In this document: positions 24,355 through 37,800 of the stretch, piece by piece
How positions within the stretch are numbered: position 1 is the stretch's first letter
Layout: every line of letters begins with the position of its first letter
Assembly (NCBI GenBank): GCA_003864495.1
Contig: ML133380.1
Location: 997,129-1,061,128, forward strand
Direction of reading: 5' to 3'
DNA length: 64,000 nt
From: Nemopilema nomurai
Taxonomy: Eukaryota; Cnidaria; Scyphozoa; Rhizostomeae; Rhizostomatidae
Translations under genes and position numbers: made by a program
The notes under the pieces: model-generated
The model's input: only the letters and a program-made list of their open reading frames with translations
Databases searched by the model: none
Told to the model about the DNA's origin: nothing

Positions 24355-27300
24355 CTTCACTTGAGGAACGATTACCATTGCATACAAGTCGAGGCATCTT
24401 CTCTCATATTGAAGGCATCCCCTAGGAAGCATTAATTCGATCATAGAAAATATCTGGAAGAATAGATCAATTTGGCTTGCGCAAATTCAATGGTGCTTTA
24501 ATACTGCTAAATGATAGCCCAGAGGAACAAAATATAGAACATCTAAACAAGAGCTGTTTTACTGCTTCAACAAGTACAAGAAATTGTTGTCAACTAGTGC
24601 GCTTCAACTTTTTCAGTGCGTTCAGGCTGCAACAATTTATATATTTTAAAAGTTAATTAAATTTTCCAGGTTTCAACGCAAAGTGTTCACTATTGTCATG
24701 TCGAAGGTAAGTGACTTGATATTATATTTTTGCAGCGCCCCCCAAATCGGATTATTTTCCTACATGCATAAGGATGCATTGACTGCAGAAAGGCACTCCT
24801 TTCCCCATTAGACACTCAAGCATCAGGAATATATCTTGCCTCTGCAATGTGATTTGGCTTGCAGTAGCAATGGGGAAATGATAGCAAAAGGGGGGGGGGT
24901 GGTCTCAAACCCTCTAACCCCAGAGTGGCCATGTTCCGAGGAGTGTTTTTTCCACTGTACAGATTTCCACTCTTAATATCCCTTAATAAATTTTCTTAAT
25001 AGAATCAAGTTTCCATTCCTATACAGAAGTTTGGGTTCCGATTCTAATTCCAATTACGATCGAACTCCATATTCATTGCTCTATGCTAGACTATTTCTGA
25101 ATCCCCGTCACAAAACTAGAAGCACCTGCGCAAACTTCTGTTTGCAGACTAAGATTACTTTGTGTTCTCCATTGTACCTTATCCCTTCAATACTTGATAT
25201 TTTTATCTTACCTTATTAAGTATCATATTATTATCTTATCATCAGAAGGTTCGCGTTTGTTTGAATACCAGGTCAGAAAAGTGTATAATGAATGTAGGTT
25301 TGTAGAGATACCAATAATGAAAACAGTATCAAATTAATTATTCAAATCGGTGACGTAACGCTAGCAAGAAGCGTTTGTTAATTTACATACAATTATCAGC
25401 AGCGCGTAAAAATTGCAATAGGCTTTTAAATCCTGTTGAATCTTGAGCTCGTGCCATTAATAACTGTAGCAAAGTTAAAGAGACAATCTCCTTTGACTTG
25501 TAGACACGACTCAAAATGAATACCTTTATCGCCATACGATTGCACTATCTGTTGCTGTCTGTGATTTCTCTCGCAAGCAACTGCCTTGATAGGAATACCT
25601 CATAAACCTGACAGGCCTAGCGGAATCCAAGTTGCTTTTATAAGAAGAGTTTTGCGGTGCCAATACCTCGAATTAAAGCCGCTCTGCGTTTGCGTCCTTT
25701 TGCTCCGTTCCGTAGGCACACTGTTGATTTGCACAAGGAGCCTACACACGTCGTGATAGCGCACCGAAGCCATTGCGTTTTGACGCCGGTGCGTTCTGGG
25801 CCACCGGGCACCAGTGAATCCGCGTTAGTGCTTATTCAGATCGCCAATCATGTGACCAGTGCATGACCCGGTTACAACAACCAATCATTAACGATTCCGC
25901 TGATATTACAAGTTACACGGGTCGAATAATTAGTTCGAACAACACTCCCTTCTTGGACATGCGATTGTCTTAGGGCGAGCCTCGGTGCCATGCCAAAGGT
26001 TTCATGTCTATTCAACTCAATTAAATTAGCGCTAACTTTAGTCGTTCATACAAGCATGATATAAGTAGTAAACTTGACTGCTGCAACACAGGGATATAAG
26101 TTAACGAGAAAGCACAATATCGAAGGTTGAAGAATAAAATTGAATTCTTTATCTCCAGATCAGCGATCATTTCTTCAATGACTAACAAAAAGCTTTCAGC
26201 CGACAAACAAAGGCAAGGGAAAATATTTTTTGGTTAAACGGCGTCTGGAACTAATCACACGCCGCCTAGTCGCCACCAGTTGTTAGGATTGAGTTACGGC
26301 GGATTTTGTTTGTCGCGTTACGTATCTATGAAGGCCAGCCCGTGTTTGTTGATGGGCCACTAGCTGGCTGTCTTGCGGGAAGAGAATCACTGTCTACTAA
26401 AATACTTGACGGTTTTGCCACAGTGGCATTTCTAGGGGGCCATGGGGGCCTTGGCCTTGCCCCCAGAATTTCTTTCGGCCCCTTCGTTTGCCTCCCCCAC
26501 TTTTCCAAGATAACGTTAGTTATTGGTTAGTATTTTTGCCCATGTGCTTTATACGTTGGCTTTTATATGAATTCTCTCTAAACTGTCGCATCCCCTTATA
26601 CAATACCCTATGATACAGAAGCAGTAATATACGTCTTAGCCAGCCCCATGAGCCAGTAGCCAGTCCCCAGTGGGGGCTTGTGCTAACTTCGCTCCTCTAT
26701 CTGTATGCTAGATCTTCTCAGCTTGTCAATGGCTATTTCTTTATTTTCTTCATACAATCAACTGTTGCGGTCTTTTTCCCACAAAGGGTGCACAAGTACC
26801 CACTGACCCTGGCACCCGGACAGCCTGCGCAGTGGCATGCGACCATGCGAGTGAGGCGCGTTGGAAACAGGTGAGGTGCATTCGTGCGTACAAAGCATCT
26901 GCTTTCCAAATGAACTTGCTCATTCATTGAAAATACACATTCTACAATGGCAAGTACATCCAAGGGCCTGTCACGTATTAGAAACACGCTGCTAGATACG
27001 TGGTGGTGGGGGGGGGGGCAGAAGGGGCACTGTGCTCCCACAACACGTCGCAATTTCCACGAAAACAATAGGACTTCAATAAATCTTTTGCTAAAACAAT
27101 AGGATTTTCACAAAAGGTGTACGAGTTTTTTTAAGTGATTTGCCCCGCGGCAAATCCCAGTTAAAAACCTTCTTAATTCTAGCTTATCAGTAATTTAACC
27201 GTGACTATGCATTTTATCTATCAGTTTATCTAAAATATATGTTCTTTAAGTGTATATGCAAAAGAAAGATTAGAGTTTGATTTCTACCACGATTGTTAAC

Positions 27301-30300
27301 TAGCTGGTTTGGTAGTCTATCGTCAGTTGAAAAGAGTAAAAGCCGGGAAACTTTTTGCAAATTTTCATAAGATATTTCGTTGGGCTAGATGGCCGTTTAA
27401 TATAGAAATAAATTTTGAGTAAGAGCACAAATAATATTGCAATACATATGAAAGATTTCATGCTAAACCATTATATTTTTGCTTGACAATACCTCGTTAT
27501 CCGTAATAAATGATTCTTAATAGATTTTAAAAAATGGCTTTACAAAATGTTGGTAAAACGTAATTTTTCCAAATGCTAGGGGCTAGGGGCCCTGTTTTCA
27601 GTGCCAATCCAAAAATCCATAATCAATAATCCAATCCCATAATCCAATCCCTGCCCGTATGATTCACCATGCAGAAGTTCTATGGAATCTTAACGACGGA
27701 TTCAATCCGTGACAATCAGATTGCGTCGATTACAAAAGGTTTTTCAGCCGATCACTAGTGCCAGGAAATAATGGCAGCTTGAAATGGCTTTGTTTAGTCA
27801 ATACTAAGAGCAGAGTGAATTCAATGCTGCATTACTGTGTGAAATCAACTTTAACGACATCTCGAAAGAATGCCTCGACTTGAACCAGCAGAAAGTTTTC
27901 AGCAAGCGACCGAATTTTGTGTATCTCGCTCATCATGTCTGTTGTGCTCAAAACATTGCACATCTAAAAGCACCCCAACGGGTCACCTGTCATAAAAAAT
28001 AGTTTGTTTATTTTGATTAAGTCTACAAAAGCTATATTAAATTGTTAGGACGTAGAAATCAATCTCCTCGCTTTGTTCTGAACAGACACAAGGTGATGTT
28101 GTATAGGAGATTCTTTCTTGCAGCATGCATACAGCAAGACATTGCATCATGAGTAAGCGGCAAATTATCCCCGGTATTTTCCGGGGCTGGATTCAGTGAG
28201 GCCGATCGCTGTTCCCTTAGAGCGGCCAAAGGGCGACGGCTTACATATGCTTAGCCACTCGCAGGCGAGCCACGAGAATTCAGGAAGAATTGTAATATTG
28301 CATGGAAATCGATTACGATAAAGAATAGATAATTTCGAAACATCTATCGGTCCAGTCAGGTTTCTTGTCTTTTTTGGAACTGATTGCCGAGTTTTATGCT
28401 AAAGATTATTCTAGAAGATATACAATGTTTTCTTAATAACTGCGTGAAACAGCTTTTGCATGCTTGAGTACTTTTTCGTCCGAATCTCTTTACAGTATTT
28501 CGTCCGAAAATGACCAAATGCTGACAAAATGAATAGGCCGGTTGCGAATCGAAAATACTATGCATATTCTGACAAATGTCGGACGAATGACAAATGTCGG
28601 ACGAATGACAAATGTAGTACCTAAGTATGCTTAAATTATGATTCCTCTGTTTCTCACGATTGTGGAGTTCTGTAGCCTGCGTGCAGACTCGAGAAAAGGC
28701 TAGGAGTTCTGTAACACAAAAATATTGCTTCATTTATCACACCGGCATTAAAATTTCTGGCAAAACATTGTCCAACACGCGGAATTTTCACACCCGCAAT
28801 TATTGACGACCCAATTATTCGTAAGGTTGAATGTAATCAATTATTACTCTTTAAATGCAGTTGTAAACAAAAGCTATTCATGTTGTGTATGAACAAGTGC
28901 GCATATCTAGAATATACCCGGCTTATACCTAGAATATACCTAATTTGAATGTAAGTATCGAGAGTTGCCCTTTGCCGGTACAAATTTGGCTGAATAGCCT
29001 CCATTCTAACTTCTCTTTTTCGAACTGCTAAATTTCGCAACTGGAATCAATTCATTGAAATGCATTTTCATTGCATGAAAATTTGATTAGAAGGTCTCCT
29101 TTTAAGATGTTTGGCCAACAATTTTTTAGAATCTAGACATTATATTTAAATCCCGAATTAGCACTGAAAATCCCGAATTGTTCTTGTGCGACCTGTTGAA
29201 AAGCGAGAGAAAGGTGCATTGGCTCACTAGCTCCCTCGGTCATGCGGTCCTGCAAATCGTGGCTGCGGCTTGGAAATCATGGGGCCAGCGAGCGGCCAAA
29301 GGCCCCAAACGAGTCAGGCAAGACGAATCCAAAAATCGCGAACTCTGCTAATTGAAGCACCGTCGTGGGATGCAGAGTTGATAAGAAGGTAAGCGGTTTC
29401 TCAATTTCACTTCAATATGAAGACTGATTATAACCTCGAAATCTTAATTTGTAGTCTTTCGGTCATGTCGAAGTTGCTTGGCTCGAGTTGTCTTCAGCGT
29501 TAGTCCGCGTTTTAGTGTTCTCTCACAAGTTAGGTTTCGCCTTCTTAATTCATCAACATATCACGATGTCAGCGTTTTATAAAACGATAACCTGTTGATA
29601 TGAGCAAATCTCTGGAACTATATTTCAAAGCCGATTAGCGGACTGGAGAGTTCCAGCTACCTTAGATAGAAATAAAAGAATATTGTTTGTCCTTCTTCCT
29701 ACGGTGCAGAATTTTATGCAAGAAAAAGTGAGCAATCTTCTATAAATATGCAATGAACATGTTCACAGAAGAACCGATAAAAATGAATCCTTCAATTTTA
29801 CACCACAATAAAATGCTTATTGTATATTGGATGATTTAGTTGAATCAGACTTTCTTGACACAATAATTCTTGTGTCTTCAAGAGAGTGCTTTTGTAAGAT
29901 CATTCTACTGCCCATATTAAAGTTGGTCAGTATTGCAATCGCTCTCTTCGCTGGAAATCTAAATCATGATACACGAGTCCTAATCGTGAAAAACCAAGGC
30001 CTTTACTGGAATCCCCCCTCCTACAAATACAGAAGACATTAGAATGACCCCCTAAGTTTCTTTTTCGAGGAGCAATTAACCATAACATGCTTTGTCCTTG
30101 AGGAATGCAATTCAAACCAACTTTTATGGCCTGATTTGAAATAAGCTCTACCAATTAATATGTGTTCCCTCACAATAGGAATTCTTGAAGCTGAAAGACA
30201 ACAGATAAACATTTAGGGGATCATTGGGTAATATTGCTAGATTTTAGTAGGCCATCTTCAGGCGATATGATGAAATAATCGTTCGTTGAATACTTGCTTC

Positions 30301-31379
30301 AGTTTTAATTCAATGCTTTCTAATTCAATGCTTTTCGACTCTATTCTTCAACACCCTTTGTTCTCTATAGTATAATTTAATCTTTTAGCATCTTTAGATA
30401 AAATACCGAGAATGCATAGAAGTTCAAACAATTGGGCAACAAAAGTGAAAATAGACTTATTGTGTAGAGAACACTGCCTGGATTCCGTAAACACGACACA
30501 GTACCTGAATAGCTGGTTAAAAAGGGGATCTCCAGCCCCTGCTCCAGCGACCACCTCTTATTTGCTGCAGAAATTCTGATAATTTGCTCATGACCAAGTC
30601 TCCCTGCCAACGGTGTCAATGGAATGATTATTTAATACGGTAACTGGAACCTTAATCTGAGATTCATGAATGATTTACACTGAACGTGTATCAAACCCCC
30701 GGCCGCCAAGCTACAGAACTTCGTTCTGCAGGGTTATTGTTATTATACACAAACAAGGGTTGTTTGCAAAGGCTAGAGCAAAAGAGAATGGAATCATGGA
30801 ACAAAAGAGAACAAAAGGAGTGGGAAAGGGGAGCAAAGAGCTGGGCCAGAGGGTGGTAATAGTAATTATGTGGCGAAGAAAATTGTGCAGAGTATTAGGT
30901 GCAGAAACTGGGACATTGTCTTTTAAATGTTATTTTTGACCCTTAGTTCAAGGTAACCTCAGCAAACCAATAATCAGATGAAAATGACCAGTCAGTACCT
31001 TGTAATGGGCTTTATTATAATAAGACGCTAAGCAACATTAGGATGACTTTAAAATCTAAAATTTGCAACAGAATATGTGGAACTTTCTATGGTTGAGAAA
31101 GCCATATTTGGATGTTTAGCGGCTCCTCTTGTGTCAACGCTATTTTGTCGTCCCACGAAAAAACAATGCCAAGTAATTGTGCATAGACCCGCCAATGTTG
31201 GTATATGTATATGGTGGTAGCCACCTCAGTTGGCAGTATGATTTTCTAGTTAACAAGAAGAATGGGTCTTTTTTATACAAATCACATTGTTAGTGAGGAC
31301 AAGAATAGTGCTAAGAAGAACAGTCGTTTGAGCGATGGCCATGACTCATACTTTCCACAAATTTACATGGAATACTTTG
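24355..31379. other. Gene-poor stretch of about 7 kb
   Basis: No exon with both coding pattern and splice signals was found. It contains homopolymer G runs (about 24889-24899 and 27003-27018), a G/C-rich palindromic patch at 26430-26500 (ggggccatgggggcc-like) that resembles patches at 42.0 and 62.0 kb, and a local 18-bp repeat at 28571-28618. Small reading frames here look random. Confidence 0.45.
28571..28618. repeat. Short tandem repeat acaaatgtcggacgaatg
   Basis: Two full copies and a partial third follow each other. No gene context. Confidence 0.85.
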
Positions 31380-31665
31380 GGCTTTACTTCAAAATAACCT
31401 CTGACCTCTGAACTTTGGGCTTTACTTCAAAATAAGCTTTGGTTCACTTTAAAATAAGCTTTGAACTTTACTTCAAAATGACCTTTGAACTTTACTTCAA
31501 GATGACCCTTGGGCTTTACTTTAAAATTAGCTTTGGGCTTTACTTTAAAATAAGCTTTGATTTACTTCGAAATGACCTTTGAACTTTACTTCAAAATGAC
31601 CTTCGAACTTTACTTCAAAATTACATTTGGGCTTTACTTTAAAGTAAGCTTTGAACTACGAAAGG
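31380..31665. repeat. About 24-bp imperfect tandem repeat upstream of G7
   Basis: Roughly eleven units resemble ctttgaactttacttcaaaa followed by tgac, alternating with ctttgggctttactttaaaa variants. The array ends about 180 bp before the G7 start codon, so it lies in the proximal promoter region. Confidence 0.9.
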
Positions 31666-31841
31666 ATATGGCCTAAAATGTCTCTGGCTATGTCATTCGA
31701 AGTCATTCAGCAAGAGTGGTGACAGGACACCAGATGATACTTATGAACATTTTCGTCCTTTGTATTTGATAATTAGATCATCATTCAAGCTGTAATTCTT
31801 CTTTTTTCAGAAATTGAAATTCATTGGAATCCAATCGCAAA

Positions 31842-34800
31842 ATGGCCCGTAGTTGGTGCTTTTGGTTGTCCTTTTTTGCTGGAATTTCTCTGTTTTTCCA
31901 GCATGGAAGTGCTGGTTTTCTTCAGGAAAAGGACATTGAAAGATTGGAAAGTAAGAAACACCATCTTAGTTCTACACCTTAAGTACCACAATACAACTTC
32001 AGCACCCACTAGAATCGCCTGCATGCTCCTCAGTGCAAATAATTGTGACCGAAATTGAAGTGGTCAAATAATTGATTGAACCGTGTAGAATGATACAAGC
32101 AAGGGCTTTGATTACAAGCAGTTGGATATGAGTGTTGCTTTCACAGGTGATAGAAATAAAATAGAAAAACAGTTGCTAGATAAAACTAATGCAAGCGTTT
32201 CTGTTTCGCGTAGAGTTTTATCCTCGTAGCCGTCTCTGTGCTTTTTATTGTAAATGCTAATGAGTAATGAGTAATGCTAATGACTAAGAAAGAAATACGA
32301 TGCATTCAAGAAGTGCTGTCAAGAAGTTTTGAGGATGAACCACCTGGGGCGATACACAATACATATATGTATAAGCAAAACAGTTATGAGCAAATTCAGG
32401 TTCAGATGTGACATTTTCTGAAGCACGTGCTAAGCATATATCTCGGCCTTGGTTTGGCATGTAAACAAGGCCTTAGAAATCGAATTTGAAATTGAAATAT
32501 TCTCGCATTCGAAAACTAGAGTCTCAATTTCATAGAAATTTTGATCTTGTTTTCTGTTGGAAAATAAATATAGCTTAGCCATATTTTGAGCCTGTCTGAG
32601 TTATCTCCCTGAGCATACCTTAGCCGACTTTCAAAAATTCGCTAGGTTGTAGAAAAAAGTCTTACATGTGAGTTTAACCTGAATAACGAAATTTCATTCC
32701 TGCAGCACAGGTGACGATTCCCATTGGCAGTTTGCCGCTACACAGAGAAAACATGACAATGTTCCAAATCCTGGGTTTGAACCCAACTTTCGTTATGCCC
32801 GACGACATTAGGGTCATGCAGAAGCTGTTTAACGCGACCGCTGAGAAGGCGCTTTTCACCGTCTTCACGATTGGAGAAATGGCTGCCAGTATCAACTCCC
32901 CATTTGTGGTTGCTCTGAAGCTGACGCCATTGCAGCTGTTCATGCTGTTTTGGAAACCGCTCGAACCTGGAATCGTAAAAGCCAAATACCCAATAGTATA
33001 CGCAGCTCATCTTCAGAGTATTGCTGTCCCATTATTAAAGGACATCCCCATCCTGAACCTGGCATCCCGCATAACCGGACTCAACGAGAACATGATTCAG
33101 AAAATTTACCAAATACCGCTTGCGGATTTCCAGAGAGCCAAGGGAATGACCTTCGGACAGTTGCCAGGCTACATGAATCATTTCTTTTATAACGGAACAG
33201 GCACAACAACGTTAAGAAGGTATTACGTAATGTCTTTTCATTCGATCGCCACGGCAATTCTGGTGCACAAGAATGTCACTGAGGCAACAGATGACTTTGT
33301 CAATGACTTCAAGTTCCTTGTGCATAAGATAAAGATTAAAACACTGGTGGATATGTTTTCCTTTGACTGGCCCGCAGGGTACACAACATTTGATGGCTTT
33401 TCCGTTGAGGGAGTGGCCAATAACATATCAGGTGTTGATCGCAAGCAGGCAGAAGCTGTGTTCAATACAACCTCCGACTTTTACTTCCGCAACCTGACAA
33501 TCGTCTCCTACAGACTCATGAATTCCTGGAAAACGTGGACAGACAATGCAAATCTGATGTCGCTTGGAGAGTTTTTCGGGCATTCAATGAACTTAACCAG
33601 GACTGCCCTTGCCAGAGTAGAAATACCGATTCTCTATCTCGAACACTTGCGAAACGTTTCGGTTACAACCAACAGCAACAACAAGTTGTATTCATTCATT
33701 GACACCCTATGCGGTTGCCATGGTAACTATTGCCAAGGACCACTCCAGTTGCCGTTCAACGTACGCTCCTCCGCATTCGAGAGGATTGTCAACACCTCCA
33801 TCCTTGATATCCCGAAGTACTTCAATGAGACTCTTGGCTACAACTACCCTTTGGTACATTACTTCACAATGTCATCAAAAGCAGTTTTCCTAGCAGCCAC
33901 ACACCAGAATGCGAATATTGCAGCAAAGGGGTTCGTGGATGGCTTTGGGTACCTCGCAAGAAATGCCAATTTGTCAGTACTCTTGAAGTTGTACGGCGCA
34001 GAGAACGAGACACTGTTATCAGGGACCATTGCAAGCTTTAGCCTTAGCATAACGGGCATAACCCTAGCGGAGTTGAAACAAGCACTAAATATAACGTCAG
34101 AATTCTATCTGAATCAAACTACAGTTGGCACAATGCTATCGATCATTGGCACTAACTTCACATATGCAAGGAATCTTACGCTGCATGGTATTCTTCAGCG
34201 ATTCATGAAAGAAGTGGCATCACGCGCTGCTAAATTTGAACAGCCGGTTGTGTATGGTGCTTACAAATATGGCATATCCATAGACGAACTTTTGGGGTAT
34301 AATGTGTATGTCCTGTTGTCTCTATCAACTGATTTGACAGACCCGATGCTCGAAAACCTTTATCGCCTTTCGCCGAGTGAAAGGCAGGATGCGGGAAATA
34401 TGAACTTTTCCTACCTCACAACCTACATCAAGGAGAACTATGGCATTGTGTATAGTCACAAGCAGCTCTACACTATGTCGTTTAAATTCTCCATGGTGGA
34501 GTTGTTTCACAGGAGGAAAGCAACCGAAGGAGCAACTTACTTCAGAAAAGGGGTCAAGTTTATCATCGACGAAGTTTCTTTTAAAGATATAAAGCAAATT
34601 TACAATATTTCCCAAATCTCATCAATGACAGTTTGGAGTTTAGTCTATACTATAACAAGTGTAGATTATTCCTCACTTGAAAGTCTGACAAGCTCTACCT
34701 CTGAATATTACTTAAATCAAACGACCATTGGTGCGATGACGTCGTTAATGCAATTGACCCAATCTCAATCCGAGAGTCTAACCGTCTCGAGACTGCTAAA

Positions 34801-37800
34801 GGGATTCTCAAATCACGTGAAGTTGTGGACAGAGAGAGAAAAACTGCCAATAGCACACAACGCAAACAGGAAAGGAATCTCTATCGCAGGCCTAGCTAGT
34901 TTCACCATCCTTGAAACAGCTGTCAAAACAACATTGTTGACTGAAGAGCTTATCAAAATGCAGTACCGGATTTCGAGTAGTGACTTCCAGATGTCATTTG
35001 GCAAGCTCCCGATGTATGTAGGGCAAAAAATGGCGATGAACTTCAGTGTGAAGCATTTTGGCACGCTTTCTTTCGATTCCATTGCTAATGCAGTGTTTAT
35101 TAACAGGAATGCTACAGAATTGTCAAACCGGTTCTTGAATGACTTTGGGTTCGTCGCAAGGAACATGACGATGGGGGAGATAGAGCAGATCTATGGATTA
35201 AACAGGCATTCCCTCCTAGCAATGAAGCTGTCCGAATTGGCCTTTTTCATCTCGGGTATCGACGCGATGACGTTGCAAAGAGTGCTCGTAACAGGCCCTG
35301 TGTATAATGAAACAAGAATAGGTGAGATAGCAAGAATGATGCGATCTAGCGAAAAGCCATTTGATGTTTTCACGATGCACGAGCTGACTCGATTATCAAT
35401 GCGAGTGGGGGGGATTCGGTTATCAATGCTGCCATCCGTTTACGTGTCTCACCTGAGAGGCATCAGTTTAAGCCAGATGTCTGCATACACAATTTTGAAT
35501 CTTGTTATGCAAACGACAAGGTTACCAGAAAGAGACATCGTAGATCATTATCGTTTATCAGGTACACGTCTCCAAATAATCAAGACATTGACTTACGGAC
35601 AATTGCCAGCATATGTGAAGCAGAAGGTTGGTGTTGAATTTAATTCAAAGAGTCTATATGTGATGTCATTTGGTTCGATCGTTGATTCAGTTGTTGGTAA
35701 AGGCAATGTGACCGATGTGATTGCACGAATGCTAAGAGACTTCAGGTTCATAGTGCGCGATGTGACGTTTGGGCAAATCATGCAGATCTACGGCCTAACC
35801 AACTCTTCCATTCGGGCTATGACACTGACAGAGCTGGCATTTTCAATTTCAAGCATCGATTCAGCGTATTTTAAAAGATTGATTGCGCCTGGGTTTAAGC
35901 TGGATAATCGGAAGATTGGTGAAATTGCAAGAGTGCTTAGCTACGATAATGTTCCCTTGGACCGCTCGACAATGCATGGCTTGATGGTCATTGACGTCCA
36001 GTTTGCCAAAGCATTGCAGATGCTAAGGCTTCCTGTCGTGTATGCTGCTTTCCTGAAAAACATCACCATAGCTCAGATCCCAGACTTTACTTTGATAGAT
36101 TTGACTTCTAGGCTGTCCGGACTATCAGAGATGGGAATCAAAATGCACCACCAAATGTCCACCTCCGATTTCCAAGTCGCCAAGGCTATGCGCTTTGGTC
36201 ATCTTCCAGCCTACGTGAAACAGCAAATGGGGGTGAGTTTTGAGGTTAAACATTTCTATACAATGTCATCCAACTCTATCGCTGCAGCAATGCTTTCTCA
36301 CAAGAACGTCACAGAAGGATTAATACAGTTTGCAAAAGACTTTCAGTTCATTATGCGTACTGTGACACTCGGTGAAATAAAAAAGATATATGGAATCACT
36401 ACGGCAGCCCTGTATAACAGCACCCTTGCCCAGTTGGGACACACGATCGCTGGAAATGGTATTATGATTCCGAATGCTGCAAGCAATGCCCTCCCCAACA
36501 ACATAACGATCAAAGACATGGTAGCTGAGCTTCAGGTCAGTGACGTCATCGTCGACTCGCTCACAACCACGAAGCTTCTGACAATGTTTGGCATCAAGAT
36601 AACTCCGGCCCTCCTTAGATCAAGACTGCCGATCGTCTACGCAGCATTCCTTAAAGGCATTGCAATTCACCAGTTACCGGGTTATAATATCATCCGGCTT
36701 GCATCGGATACAACCGGTCTGTCAGAGAACTTGATCCTGAAGTTATACCGAATCCCGGCAAACGACTTTGCAGCCGCCAAGTCTCTTCCATTTGGGCATT
36801 TGCCATCGTACATCAAACAGCGCCTTGGGGTTGACTCCATCTTGAAGCACTACTACACAATGTCGTTTGACTCCATCGCCAAGGCCTTTCTGGTTCATGC
36901 AAACATCACCGAAGCAGCTATGGACTTCGTGAAGGACTTTCACTTCATAGCAAACTTGAAATTTGACGTCATTCTGAAGATGTACAAGTTTAGCGAAGAT
37001 GCTGCCATGCGCATGCGGTTCCCAGAGCTGTTGAAATACATCTCTGATGCGAATATGTCCCATGTGTTCCGATTCGGACAGTCGGACTCTCGAATCCTGG
37101 CCGGCTTGACGATTGGTGAATACGTCACCTTTCTAAAATCGCGTAATGACACCGTGAACACAAAAGACGGAAACATTAACGGCCTAGCCTATGCTGTCAT
37201 TGCCAACTGGAGACAGGTTCCTGGGTTTTTTGTGACACTTGGAAGCCTAAAGCCAGCAAACATCATGGACGCCACCATAAGCAACTTGGTGGCACTCGCT
37301 AATGTATCGGATCAAGCAGTCCTGCATCTTCTCCGCAAGGGCTTGGTCAATCCAAGCTATTTCCAGACCGTTAGTCATATGCCATTCAAAGCACTAGTCG
37401 CCAGGAGAGTTCTTACTCAACCCACGAGAGGTCTGCCTTCGGTTATGCTCATGAAGGTGCTGTTGTCAATACCAAACGTAAGAGGTATGTTGGTTTAATT
37501 TAAACTTATTGTTTACTTTCACGTTGCCATAGTTTAGATGCACCATGCCCTTTATTGATATCAGCCTCGTTGTTGTGCAATATCAATACTAGCCAATCAC
37601 AACCGAGGCAACCCACAAGGTATTTTGCGGGAGATTTGTCAACAACGGTTTATCCTCCGGAGAGTAGGTAGACTGGCCTTTAACTTTGTATTGATGTTAA
37701 TTTTCTGGCCTTGAACGAAGCAGCAAAGGGGAAGGAGTAACCGTAACCCAATTCAAACGAAAACGCTATGTCATTCTGGCACGAAAAGGCTCAAATCTTC

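Noticed and set aside
37478..37484. Alternative G7 exon 2 donor at 37478 (gtaaga)
   Set aside because: It would leave phase 0, while exon 3 needs phase 1. The gtatgt donor at 37485 fits.
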